Shown: in pieces, positions 17,142 to 25,662 of the stretch
Position numbering within the stretch: the first letter of the stretch is position 1
Layout: each line of letters opens with the position of its first letter
NCBI GenBank assembly: GCA_016788205.1
Contig: JAEUTA010000017.1
Location: 1-64,000, forward strand
Reading direction: 5' to 3'
From: Flavobacteriales bacterium
Lineage (GTDB): Bacteria; Bacteroidota; Bacteroidia; Flavobacteriales_F; PHOS-HE28
Length of the DNA: 64,000 nt
Notes under the pieces: generated by a model
The model's database searches: none
Told to the model about the DNA's origin: nothing
The model's input: only the letters and a program-made list of their open reading frames with translations
Position numbers and translations under genes: made by a program

Positions 17142-18680
17142 CTAGAAGAAACCGAGCTTGTTCTTGCTGTAGTTCACCAGCATGTTCTTCGTCTGCCGGT
17201 AGTGGCCCAGCATCATCTTGTGGTTCTCGCGCCCGAAGCCGCTCTTCTTGTAGCCGCCGAACGGTGCGTGCGCCGGATACGCGTGGTAGTTGTTCACCCA
17301 CACGCGACCCGCTTGGATGGCACGCGGCACCTGGTACAGTTCGTGCGCATCACGCGTCCACACACCTGCGCCCAGCCCGTAAGCGGAATCGTTCGCGATG
17401 GCGATGGCTTCCTCGGTGGTCTTGAAGGTGGTCACGGCCAGCACAGGTCCGAAGATCTCCTCTTGGAAGATGCGCATCTTGTTGTGACCCTTGAACACCG
17501 TGGGCTGTATGTAGTAGCCCTTGGATAGATCGCCGTCCAACTTCGCAGCGGTGCCGCCGGTGAGCACCTCGGCACCTTCCTGCTTGCCGATGTCCATGTA
17601 GCTGAGGATCTTCTCGTACTGGTCGTTGCTGGCCTGCGCGCCGAGCATCGTCGTGCTGTCCAATGGGCTGCCGAGCTTCACGGCTTTCACGCGCGCGATC
17701 ACGCGTTCCATGAACCTGTCATAGATGCTCTCGTGTACCAGCAGGCGCGACGGACAGGTACAGATCTCGCCTTGGTTCAAACAGAACATCACCGCACCTT
17801 CGATGGCCTTGTCCAGGAAGGCATCGTCAGCGTCCATCACCGACGGGAAGAAGATGTTCGGCGATTTGCCGCCGAGCTCCATCGTCACCGGATTGAGGTT
17901 CTCACTGGCGTACTGCATGATCAGGCGACCGGTGGTGGTCTCGCCGGTGAAGGCCACTTTGGCCACACGCGGTGATTGCGCCAACGGCTTGCCCGCTTCC
18001 GGTCCGAAACCCGTGACGATGTTCAGCACGCCTTCGGGAAGGAGATGGCCGATGAGCTCCATCAGCGCCATGATGCTCGTGGGCGTTTGTTCGGCGGGCT
18101 TCACCACCACACAACAACCTGCCGCCAATGCCGGTGCGATCTTCCACGTGGCCATGAGCAGCGGGAAGTTCCATGGGATGATCTGGCCCACCACACCGAT
18201 GGGTTCATGCAGCACGATGCTCACCGTATCGGGATCGTGCTCGCTGATGGATCCTTCCTCCGCACGGATGACACCGGCGAAGTAGCGGAAGTGGTCGATC
18301 ACCAAGGGAAGGTCCGCGTTCATCGTTTCGCGGATCGGCTTGCCGTTGTCGATGGTCTCGATGGTGGCGAGGTATTCCTTGTTATCCTCGATCACCTGCG
18401 CGATGCGGTTGAGGATGTTGCTGCGCTCGGTGGGCGTGCTACGGCTCCATTTGCCAAAGGCCTTGTGCGCCGCTTCGATGGCCAGATCCACATCCTCCTT
18501 CTTGCTGCGCGCCGCCTGGGTGAAGACCTGGCCGGTGATCGGGCTGATGTTGTCGAAGTATTCCCCACCTACCGGCTTCACCCATGTGCCGCCGATGTAG
18601 TTCTCATACCGCTCCTTGAACCGGATGTCCGTACCGGGGAAGGTGGCGGACTTCGATGCTGTCGCTGTTGCCATGTTCAT
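17142..18680 (-). CDS. NAD-dependent aldehyde dehydrogenase (ExaC/AldB-like)
   Basis: This 512-residue class I/II-type enzyme oxidises an aldehyde, probably acetaldehyde, to the acid. [20 protein letters not shown] lines the NAD site near 170 and FTGETTTG is near 244. [11 protein letters not shown] carries the general base Glu near 266. [11 protein letters not shown] near 303 holds the catalytic Cys in the context typical for the acetaldehyde/chloroacetaldehyde group. [20 protein letters not shown] closes the fold. A second ATG lies two codons in. DUF779 follows, and an AraC regulator is divergent with 136 bases between starts. Acetate made here would feed the acs product. Confidence 0.92.
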   Translation of the reverse strand: MNMATATASKSATFPGTDIRFKERYENYIGGTWVKPVGGEYFDNISPITGQVFTQAARSKKEDVDLAIEAAHKAFGKWSRSTPTERSNILNRIAQVIEDNKEYLATIETIDNGKPIRETMNADLPLVIDHFRYFAGVIRAEEGSISEHDPDTVSIVLHEPIGVVGQIIPWNFPLLMATWKIAPALAAGCCVVVKPAEQTPTSIMALMELIGHLLPEGVLNIVTGFGPEAGKPLAQSPRVAKVAFTGETTTGRLIMQYASENLNPVTMELGGKSPNIFFPSVMDADDAFLDKAIEGAVMFCLNQGEICTCPSRLLVHESIYDRFMERVIARVKAVKLGSPLDSTTMLGAQASNDQYEKILSYMDIGKQEGAEVLTGGTAAKLDGDLSKGYYIQPTVFKGHNKMRIFQEEIFGPVLAVTTFKTTEEAIAIANDSAYGLGAGVWTRDAHELYQVPRAIQAGRVWVNNYHAYPAHAPFGGYKKSGFGRENHKMMLGHYRQTKNMLVNYSKNKLGFF

Positions 18681-18816
18681 TGGGTTTAGGACGCCAAGGT
18701 GGCCGTGTAAGCGAGCCGATGACCTTCACAGCCGTCCCACGCACTAGCACATCCGTCCCAAGGGCCGTGCACCGGTCACATCCCCTTCATTCCGAAGTAC
18801 CTTGTGATCGCTCCCA

Positions 18817-19734
18817 ATGGCCACCCCTGCTCACCTGGATCCGGTAGACCTCACCCCTGAGGACAAGGTGACCACGGCCATCGAGCATCGCCGTGCCTAT
18901 TCCTTGGAGCGGTGTGAGCTGAACGTGTACGAGACGCGCAAGGCAACGAATGGCGTACATCTCACGTTCGGTGGGTTCACCATCACCAGCATGTTGCGCG
19001 GCAAGAAAGTGCTGCACGATGTGGGGGAGAACGCTGCGCTGGACTACGTACCGGGCCAGACCATGCTGGTCCCGCACAACGGCAGCATGGACATCGACTT
19101 CCCCGATGCTTCCCCCTGGCGACCCACGCAATGCACGGCGCTGGTGATCGAGCAATCGCACTTCACCAAGCAGCTCGATTACCTGAACGAGCAACGGCCG
19201 ATGCCCGATGGCCAGGCGTGGAGCATAGATCCGAACAGGCCTTTCCTGCAGAACGACGACGAGCTGGCGCGCTTGAGCGATCGTATGGTGCGCGTGTTGA
19301 GCGGCACGGATCCGTTGAAGGATATCCTGGGCGATCTTCTGTTGAAGGAGATCGTACTGGCCTTGATCCGCCTGCAGAACCGCGCCGATGTGTTCAACAA
19401 TGGTGCCGACGCACCTTGGAACCTGCGCTTCAAAGCCGTGGTGGAGCACATCCGCCGCAACCTGACCGAACCCATCGCCGTGCAACGGTTGTGCGAACTC
19501 GCTGGCATGAGCCGCAGTGCCTTCTACCGCGCCTTCACCGATCAGTTCGGCATGGGGCCCAACCAGCTCGTGCTGCACGAACGCATCAACTACGCCAAGC
19601 AGTTGCTGGGCCAACGTGATGTGCCCATCAAGGAAGTGTGTTATGCAAGCGGCTTCAGCGATCCGAACTACTTCGCACGGCTCTTCAAGAAGATGGAGGG
19701 CATCACACCCGGCGAGTTCCGCAACGCGGGCTGA
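18817..19734 (+). CDS. AraC-family regulator, divergent from aldehyde dehydrogenase
   Basis: The 305-residue protein has an N-terminal sensing domain of the AraC-binding type (about 1-190; FGGFTITSMLRGKKVLHD and VPHNGSMDIDFPD). Two helix-turn-helices follow at about 205-300, with IAVQRLCELAGMSRSAFYRAF and IKEVCYASGFSDPNYFARLF as the recognition parts. This resembles regulators that activate adjacent alcohol/aldehyde oxidation genes. The start lies a few bases behind a TACCTTGT element (18798), so the leader would be very short. The stop abuts that of the convergent phosphatase gene. Confidence 0.88.
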   Translation: MATPAHLDPVDLTPEDKVTTAIEHRRAYSLERCELNVYETRKATNGVHLTFGGFTITSMLRGKKVLHDVGENAALDYVPGQTMLVPHNGSMDIDFPDASPWRPTQCTALVIEQSHFTKQLDYLNEQRPMPDGQAWSIDPNRPFLQNDDELARLSDRMVRVLSGTDPLKDILGDLLLKEIVLALIRLQNRADVFNNGADAPWNLRFKAVVEHIRRNLTEPIAVQRLCELAGMSRSAFYRAFTDQFGMGPNQLVLHERINYAKQLLGQRDVPIKEVCYASGFSDPNYFARLFKKMEGITPGEFRNAG

Positions 19735-20649
19735 TCACGCTACGACAGGCTCCACTTTCGGATAGCGCACATTCCCATACTGCTTCATGTACAGGTCGTA
19801 GATGATCCCATCCGCCAGACCCACCTTGGGTACGAACACCTCTTCGATGCCTGCATGCTCCATGACCTGCAGGAAGATGTCCGCCGCTGGGATGATCACG
19901 TCGGCACGGTCAGGACGCAGGCGCAGCACTTTCACACGGTCTTCGAACGAATAGTTCGCGATACGGTCGCGTTGCTCTTTGATATCGCCACGCGACAGCG
20001 GCTCACCGAAGGCATTGCCGTTCTCCTTGAAGATGCGGTTGATGTTGCCACCCGTACCGATCGCCATGAGCGATCCGTGTTGCATCCGTAGATCCTCCAG
20101 GAACGCCTTCATCTCCACCCAGCTCTCGGGCAGCACCTTGCCTTTCAATGTCCGCACCGTCCCGATCTTGAAGCTGGCCCCTTTCACACGGCGCCCTTTC
20201 TCCAGCCAGGTAAGTTCGGTGCTTCCACCGCCCACATCGATGTAGAGGTAGCTGCGGTCCTTCAGCAGGTCCTGGGTCCAGAATGTGCTCACGATCAGAT
20301 CGGCTTCCAGCTTGCCGTTGATCACTTCGATGTGTACGCCGCTCTCCATCTCCACCCGCGCGATGATCTCCGCACTGTTGGTGGCTTCGCGCATGGCACT
20401 GGTGGCGCAGCAGCGCACGTAAGGCACGTTGTACACCTCGGTGAGCAGCCGGAACGCCTTCAAGCTCTTGATCAGGTAATCCCTCTTGGCCGCCCCGATA
20501 GAGCCGAAATCGAACACGTCCTCGCCCAAGCGGATGGGTACACGCACGAGCGTCTGCTTCTTGATGATCGGATGGTCATCGCGTTCGATCACCTCGCCCA
20601 CGAGCAGGCGAACAGCGTTCGACCCGATATCGATGGCGGCATATGTAAG
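19735..20649 (-). CDS. Ppx/GppA-family phosphatase, start codon unclear
   Basis: This is a sugar-kinase/Hsp70/actin-fold exopolyphosphatase/guanosine-pentaphosphate phosphohydrolase of roughly 300 residues. The phosphate-1 motif AAIDIGSNAVRLL sits at 20602-20640 and must be part of the protein. A further glycine motif (YIDVGGGSTELTW) and GTGGNINRIF are visible. The first usual start codon in frame is GTG at 20601, which would delete the first motif. Upstream, the frame reads LTYAAIDIG with CTT where a Met is expected. An ATG at about 20642-20644 is out of frame. The true start may be a rare codon such as ATC at 20661, or a base may be missing from the sequence. The family controls polyphosphate or pppGpp. 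Confidence 0.85.
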   Translation of the reverse strand, partial: LTYAAIDIGSNAVRLLVGEVIERDDHPIIKKQTLVRVPIRLGEDVFDFGSIGAAKRDYLIKSLKAFRLLTEVYNVPYVRCCATSAMREATNSAEIIARVEMESGVHIEVINGKLEADLIVSTFWTQDLLKDRSYLYIDVGGGSTELTWLEKGRRVKGASFKIGTVRTLKGKVLPESWVEMKAFLEDLRMQHGSLMAIGTGGNINRIFKENGNAFGEPLSRGDIKEQRDRIANYSFEDRVKVLRLRPDRADVIIPAADIFLQVMEHAGIEEVFVPKVGLADGIIYDLYMKQYGNVRYPKVEPVVA

Positions 20650-20665
20650 GTCGCGGGCGATGCAG

Positions 20666-20673
20666 CGAAGGTA
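20666..20673 (-). promoter_or_regulatory. Putative Bacteroidota -7 element of the ppx/gppA gene
   Basis: On the minus strand the sequence TACCTTCG matches TAnnTTTG at all but one defined position. It lies about 17 bases before the first likely codon, so the message would be nearly leaderless. No strong -33 TTG was seen. Confidence 0.35.
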
Positions 20674-20761
20674 GGCCGGATCCGCAGCTCCATCTCAACG
20701 GACCGAAGGAGGAAGCTGCAGTCCTGGAACGCGACACCACAACCCTCTTCGCGCATTCCGT

Positions 20762-20779
20762 CTTATGTTCGAACATAAG
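20762..20779. promoter_or_regulatory. Perfect 18-base palindrome at the promoter of the 720-residue paralogue pair
   Basis: CTTATGTTC is followed directly by its reverse complement GAACATAAG, with no spacer or mismatch. The palindrome ends 11 bases before the ATG at 20791. It contains TATGTTCG on both strands, which resembles the -7 element TAnnTTTG. It can be an operator overlapping the promoter, or an RNA hairpin next to the start codon. Confidence 0.6.
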
Positions 20780-20790
20780 TTCCACTCGCC

Positions 20791-22953
20791 ATGCGCTTCC
20801 TCCGTACGGTCCTTTCCACCCTTCTGGTCCTCTCGGGCCTTTCCGCCTCCGCCATTCAGGTCTACGCCGGGTTCGTACAGAACGCATCGTGCGGGAACCC
20901 CACAGGTGCCATCGACATCTATGTGCTGGGCGGCACACCGCCTTATGCGTTCCAATGGAGCAACGGCGCCACCACGGAGGATCTGAACGGCCTGGCCGCT
21001 GGGCAATACACGGTGACAGTGACCGATGCGAACAACGAGGTCGTCAGCGACGACTGGTACGTCTATGACGCGCCACTCGACGGGGGGGCCATGAGCGCGC
21101 AGGACGGCCACTACAGTTGCATCGGTGCACAGGGTGGTGAGGTACAGGTGATCGAATGGGGGATCAACGGAACCCCACCGTACAGCTATGACCCACCACC
21201 TGATGGCGTGGATCCGCAAGGCGACCCCTATTTCGTTTTCCCTTTCACGCCGCCTGGCAGCACGGTGAGCATACAGGTCACGGATGCCAACGGGTGCAGC
21301 GGCACCTTGCAGGAACCCATCGTTGCGCCGCAGACCGTCGGGGGCCCCAACATGATCGTATACGAGGTCCAAGGATCTTGCACATCCGGCACCGGCGGCA
21401 CGGCCACGATCGGCAATGTGAACGACGGGACGTTGGGGCTCGCGCCACAATGTTGGGTATTGGATGCGCTGAACAACTACGTGATGGGCGACATCTTCCC
21501 GTCGAATGAAGCCTCTCTTACGGGCCTCGCACCGGGGGCCTACCGTTTCTTCCGCAATTGGGATCCGCAAGGCACTTACATGGCCTGGAGCTGCGAGGGG
21601 AACCCTTACGACCAGATCGGTTTCGTGATCCCCGACCTTGGCACCGATTGCGGTTCGCTGAGCGGCCGCGTCTTCATCGATGTCGATCAGGATTGCACAC
21701 CGGATGCTGGTGAAGTGGGCGTGCCTTATTCCATCCTCCAGGTGCTTCCTGGAGCGCAATACACCATTACCGATGCCAACGGCGACTACCACATCGACCT
21801 CGTGAACGGTATCTATGCGGTGCAACACACGGAACCCTCGCTCATCCAGCTTTGCCCAACGACCAGCCCCGCACCCTTCGTGATCAACTATGCGCCGGTA
21901 ACGCTGAACCTGGCGGATAGCAGTTCGGTGCCGCACGACCTCGCCGTTAGTGTATGGACCTCCAACGCGCGGCCGGGGTTCGCCACGTCGACCTACGTGG
22001 TACTCACCAACACATCGGCCTATCCGAGCGGGGCGGTGACGTTGACACTCTCCTTCCCCGGTATCCTGCAATCGCCGAACCCGGCCAACGGACAGTGGAC
22101 CTTCCCCACCATACCACCCTATTCCAGCAGCGTGCATACGTTCACGGCCATGGTGCCTGCGGATATCGCCTTGCTCGGCATCTCGTTGGACTATACGGCC
22201 ACGGCTACCAACGGCATCACCGAAGAGAACACGGGGAACAACTCAGCCTCGGCGACCGTGGTGGTCACCGGTAGTTATGACCCCAACGACAAGACCGGCA
22301 GGACAAGCACCGGCTTGGCCGACAACCTGTATTTCGTGGACCTTGACGAGTGGATCGACTATACCGTGCGTTTCCAGAACACCGGCACCGCAGCTGCGGA
22401 AACGGTCGTGATCCGCGATACCATCGAAAGCGACCTCGACATCACATCGTTGCAGATCCTTGGCGCAACGCACGACTTCACACCCTCGTTCGGCGTAGGT
22501 AGGGAACTCATTTTCACCTTCAACGACATCGACCTTCCCGATAGCACCAGCGACTTCGCCGGAAGCCAAGGTGCCGTGCATTTTCGCCTGAAGCCTCGCG
22601 CGGGGATCACCGTGGGCGATGCACTGGAGAACACCGCAGCCATCTACTTCGACTTCAATCCGCCGATCATCACCAACACAGCAACGCACGTTGTGGAGAT
22701 CAGCACGAGCACTTCCGAAGGGGACGCGGGAGCATTGCACCTCTTCCCTGTTCCGGCCACGGATGAATTGAGACTGGTGAGCGCTTCTGCGGTGCGATCC
22801 GTGGAAGTGTTCAGCATGGATGGTAGGCGAGTTCCCGTATCCCGGACAACCGATGGCCGGATCCCTATCCGCTCCCTTGCCGAAGGCAGCTATTTCCTTC
22901 GCGCTGTTCTACAGAACGGTCAACAGTTCACGAAGCGGTTCGAAAAACGCTAG
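20791..22953 (+). CDS. T9SS-sorted surface protein with SprB-like, SdrB-like and DUF7619 domains (first of tandem pair)
   Basis: This is a 720-residue secreted protein. A signal peptide (MRFLRTVLSTLLVLSGLSASA) leads into an SprB-like repeat (GGTPPYAFQWSNGATTEDLNGLAAG, residues 45-75) and related Ig-like modules to about 270. SGRVFIDVDQDCTPDAGE near 290 starts a Cna-B/SdrD-like carboxypeptidase-regulatory module with a calcium-loop-like Asp cluster. A conserved DUF7619 block runs from GSYDPNDKTG (about 490) to YFDFNPPIITNT (about 627). A type A sorting domain with FPVPATDELR...VEVFSMDGRR ends the protein. It is likely an adhesion or motility-related cell-surface protein. The next gene, 3 bases downstream, is a same-length paralogue. 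Confidence 0.88.
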   Translation: MRFLRTVLSTLLVLSGLSASAIQVYAGFVQNASCGNPTGAIDIYVLGGTPPYAFQWSNGATTEDLNGLAAGQYTVTVTDANNEVVSDDWYVYDAPLDGGAMSAQDGHYSCIGAQGGEVQVIEWGINGTPPYSYDPPPDGVDPQGDPYFVFPFTPPGSTVSIQVTDANGCSGTLQEPIVAPQTVGGPNMIVYEVQGSCTSGTGGTATIGNVNDGTLGLAPQCWVLDALNNYVMGDIFPSNEASLTGLAPGAYRFFRNWDPQGTYMAWSCEGNPYDQIGFVIPDLGTDCGSLSGRVFIDVDQDCTPDAGEVGVPYSILQVLPGAQYTITDANGDYHIDLVNGIYAVQHTEPSLIQLCPTTSPAPFVINYAPVTLNLADSSSVPHDLAVSVWTSNARPGFATSTYVVLTNTSAYPSGAVTLTLSFPGILQSPNPANGQWTFPTIPPYSSSVHTFTAMVPADIALLGISLDYTATATNGITEENTGNNSASATVVVTGSYDPNDKTGRTSTGLADNLYFVDLDEWIDYTVRFQNTGTAAAETVVIRDTIESDLDITSLQILGATHDFTPSFGVGRELIFTFNDIDLPDSTSDFAGSQGAVHFRLKPRAGITVGDALENTAAIYFDFNPPIITNTATHVVEISTSTSEGDAGALHLFPVPATDELRLVSASAVRSVEVFSMDGRRVPVSRTTDGRIPIRSLAEGSYFLRAVLQNGQQFTKRFEKR

Positions 22954-22956
22954 GCC

Positions 22957-25119
22957 ATGGACGTAGCACGAAAAACGTTGACCGTTGCGTGCCTGCTTTG
23001 GGTGACCAGGTCGTTCGCGCTGAGCGTGAGCGTTACGGCCGAGCCCATCCCCTGCGGGAGCACCTTCACCGTTACGGCGCATGCCACGGCTTCCGGTGGC
23101 ACCCCTCCCTACACCTACCTATGGAATACCGGGGAGACCACCCAGACCATCTCGTTCAACGCACCGGGGATCTATTCCTGCACGGTGACCGATGCTTCAG
23201 GAACGACCGCTTTCGACTCGGATGTCTCCAATGCCTTCACTACGTTCCATCTGGCTGTGCAGGATGTGATCGCGGCCTGCACGCCCTGCGAAGGTGAGAT
23301 CTTGTTGGATACGCTCCTGTTGACAGGCACATCGCCGTACGCGATAACGCCTGAACCCGCATACTACGATGGGTCTATGGCCCACCTCACCGACCTGTGC
23401 AGTTTCGAGTTCACGTTCAACGTGACCGATGCCGCTGGATGCACGCAGGATATCTCTTTGCCGATCGGCTCGCAACCCTACTTGAGCGGCCAGGTCATCG
23501 GTACCACGCCCGGTTGCAATGGCGGCGCGGATGGTTCGGTGGAATTGGCCATCTGGCTGGAGAACACACCACTGAACAATTACCCGATCGACCTGCGCGT
23601 ATTGGATGAACTGGGGGCCGTGGTCATGCAACCAGGTGGCGCGGCCGGCTCTGTGATGAGCCCCTACTACCAGACGATCGAAGGTCTTGCTCCCGGAGCA
23701 TACACGGCCCAGGGTTCGTTCACGGCGCATTGTGACCCGGCGGTATTCAACCTTCCGTTCACCATTACCGACATGGGTCCGGACTGCGGTCATGTGCAGG
23801 GCGTGGTGTGGTACGATCTGGACCAGGATTGCCTGCTCGAAAGCGGCGAGACACGACTCCCGTTCCGCGTGAACACCATATTGCCCGGGCCGCAGTACGC
23901 GATCACCGACGGAAATGGACAGTTCAACCAAGCGTTGGACTACGGCAACTACACCATCCAGCAGAACAGCCCTGATCTGGGACAAGTGTGCCCACCAGCT
24001 GCACCAGTGCCGTTCACGCTCGACGCCGGGAACCAGAGTGCTTTCATCGGCTTCGCGGATACCAGTACGATCGCCTTCGACCTGGAGACCGATTGCTTCC
24101 TGGGAGCCGCACGGCCAGGGTTCGAGGTAGCCAGCACCGTGCGCGTTGAGAACCGCTCCATCTATCCCAGCGGGCCACTTACCATTACCTACACCTACGA
24201 TACCGAACTGCAATTCATCAGCGCCGACATCATGCCGTCCGTTCAATCACCCGGTCATCTTGAATGGGAACTCCCGGCGATCAACGGATACGGGCTGCGC
24301 TATGTGCATCCCTTGTTCAGCCTGCTAGCGGACCCACTGCTGCTGGGCACATCGCTGGAAGCGACCGCAACGGTCATGAACGATGGTCCCGAGGACATGC
24401 TGACCAACAACACCTGCACATCGTCACGTATCGTTACCGGCAGTTACGACCCGAATGACAAGTCGGGAACTACCAGCAGCCGGTCCAGTGATTCGCAGTA
24501 TTTCCTGGACGAGGACGGATCCATCACCTACACCATCCGCTTCCAGAACACGGGCACGGATACGGCCTTCACCGTGCTGCTTCGCGATGAACTGGACGCG
24601 GACATGGACATCGGATCACTGCAGCTTCTGAGCGCCTCGCATGCCTTTGCACCATCGTTCGGCGAAGGCCGCGAACTCGTTCTCACGTTCAACCACATCG
24701 ACCTTCCGGATAGTGCAACGGACCTGCTCGGAAGCCAGGGTTTCGTCCGGTACCGCATCCAACCGAAAGTCGATATCGAAGTGGGTGATGTCCTCGAGAA
24801 TACGGCGGCCATCCACTTCGACTTCAACCCTCCGATCATCACCAATACGGTGACGCATGTCGTGGACTTCAGTACGGGGGTGGAACCCGCATCATCCCAC
24901 ACCCTGCATGTGAAGCCCAACCCGGCGAATGACGTTCTCTACGTGAGCCTACCGCTCAGCGGCCCTTACTCAGCGCAGGTCTTTGCCATCGACGGACGAG
25001 CGGTGAGCGTGCCGATCACCCAGCGCTTGAACAACCTGGAGATCGACGTGCATGGGCTTGAGCCCGGCACCTACGTGGTAAAGACAGGGCAAGGAAGCGC
25101 CCGTTTCGTGAAGCGGTAA
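22957..25119 (+). CDS. Tandem paralogue of the preceding T9SS surface protein
   Basis: This 720-residue protein has the same domain order as its upstream neighbour: a signal peptide up to SFA, an SprB-like repeat (GGTPPYTYLWNTGETTQTIS, near 50), a Cna-B-like module at GHVQGVVWYDLDQDCLLES (near 280), and DUF7619 from GSYDPNDKSG (about 494) to HFDFNPPIITNTVTHVV. It ends in a T9SS sorting domain (VKPNPANDVL...VFAIDGRA). The DUF7619 part is clearly the more conserved half between the two copies, while the N-terminal Ig-like part has diverged. This suggests a duplication followed by change of the exposed part. The 3-base gap implies cotranscription. Confidence 0.88.
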   Translation: MDVARKTLTVACLLWVTRSFALSVSVTAEPIPCGSTFTVTAHATASGGTPPYTYLWNTGETTQTISFNAPGIYSCTVTDASGTTAFDSDVSNAFTTFHLAVQDVIAACTPCEGEILLDTLLLTGTSPYAITPEPAYYDGSMAHLTDLCSFEFTFNVTDAAGCTQDISLPIGSQPYLSGQVIGTTPGCNGGADGSVELAIWLENTPLNNYPIDLRVLDELGAVVMQPGGAAGSVMSPYYQTIEGLAPGAYTAQGSFTAHCDPAVFNLPFTITDMGPDCGHVQGVVWYDLDQDCLLESGETRLPFRVNTILPGPQYAITDGNGQFNQALDYGNYTIQQNSPDLGQVCPPAAPVPFTLDAGNQSAFIGFADTSTIAFDLETDCFLGAARPGFEVASTVRVENRSIYPSGPLTITYTYDTELQFISADIMPSVQSPGHLEWELPAINGYGLRYVHPLFSLLADPLLLGTSLEATATVMNDGPEDMLTNNTCTSSRIVTGSYDPNDKSGTTSSRSSDSQYFLDEDGSITYTIRFQNTGTDTAFTVLLRDELDADMDIGSLQLLSASHAFAPSFGEGRELVLTFNHIDLPDSATDLLGSQGFVRYRIQPKVDIEVGDVLENTAAIHFDFNPPIITNTVTHVVDFSTGVEPASSHTLHVKPNPANDVLYVSLPLSGPYSAQVFAIDGRAVSVPITQRLNNLEIDVHGLEPGTYVVKTGQGSARFVKR

Positions 25120-25123
25120 CCCT

Positions 25124-25200
25124 TACTTCAGCACGGCCAGCCGTTCCTCCAGCGACTTGATCCATACCTGGGCGTCGGCTTACTTTTTGCGTTCGTTCAA
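25124..25200 (-). repeat. Decayed second copy of the valS 3' end
   Basis: Bases 25124-25162 are identical to 25664-25702, the last 39 bases of valS, and the next 38 bases match at about 24 positions. In frame on the minus strand it reads NERKK-stop-ADAQVWIKSLEERLAVLK-stop, against NERKKKADAEAKIKSLEERLAVLK in valS. The two copies are exactly 540 bases apart and bracket the small secreted gene at 25212. Confidence 0.8.
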
Positions 25201-25211
25201 ATGTCGATGGG

Positions 25212-25619
25212 TCAATGTGCTCGCTCTTCGTTGACGGGCGGCGATCCGCCTTTGCCAGACCGAATCACCGGCGGGTCTGCAAGCTCGAAGTTGGTGGGGC
25301 TTAGCCTGATTGTGTACACCCGAGCGGAGGCTCTTCGAGGCACTCGGAAGCGTGTCGTTTGGTAGCCGAGATAGCTGATCAGCAAATGGCTTCGTCCAAC
25401 TTGCGACACGCCGGATATCTCCATGCTGAAGAGCCCGTTCTCATCGGTCATGGTACCCTGACCATTGTCCTCAGATCGTACGGTCGCGAACATCAACGGT
25501 TCCCCATTCGTGCGATCGACCACGCGTGCTGATATCGCTCGCAAGCCCTGCTGCTGCTGCGCAAAAAGACCTATGCTCGATAAGGCTATCAGCAAGAAGG
25601 CTACAACATGGACCTTCAT
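25212..25619 (-). CDS. Small secreted carboxypeptidase-regulatory-like domain protein
   Basis: This 135-residue protein has a signal peptide (MKVHVVAFLLIALSSIGLFAQ) and one CarboxypepD_reg-like beta-sandwich. The domain is visible as ARVVDRTNGEPLMFATV, GTMTDENGLFSMEI and LLISYLGYQTTRF, the pattern found at the N terminus of many TonB-dependent receptors, here as a stand-alone domain. The C-terminal tail is loose and charged, with no sorting domain. The gene lies between two copies of the valS 3' end and has probably been inserted there. The upstream GTG one codon before is a possible alternative start. Its function is unknown. Confidence 0.75.
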   Translation of the reverse strand: MKVHVVAFLLIALSSIGLFAQQQQGLRAISARVVDRTNGEPLMFATVRSEDNGQGTMTDENGLFSMEISGVSQVGRSHLLISYLGYQTTRFRVPRRASARVYTIRLSPTNFELADPPVIRSGKGGSPPVNEERAH

Positions 25620-25662
25620 CACTTAGCAGGATGCCAGGAGGCCGATGTTTGCATAAACAGGC

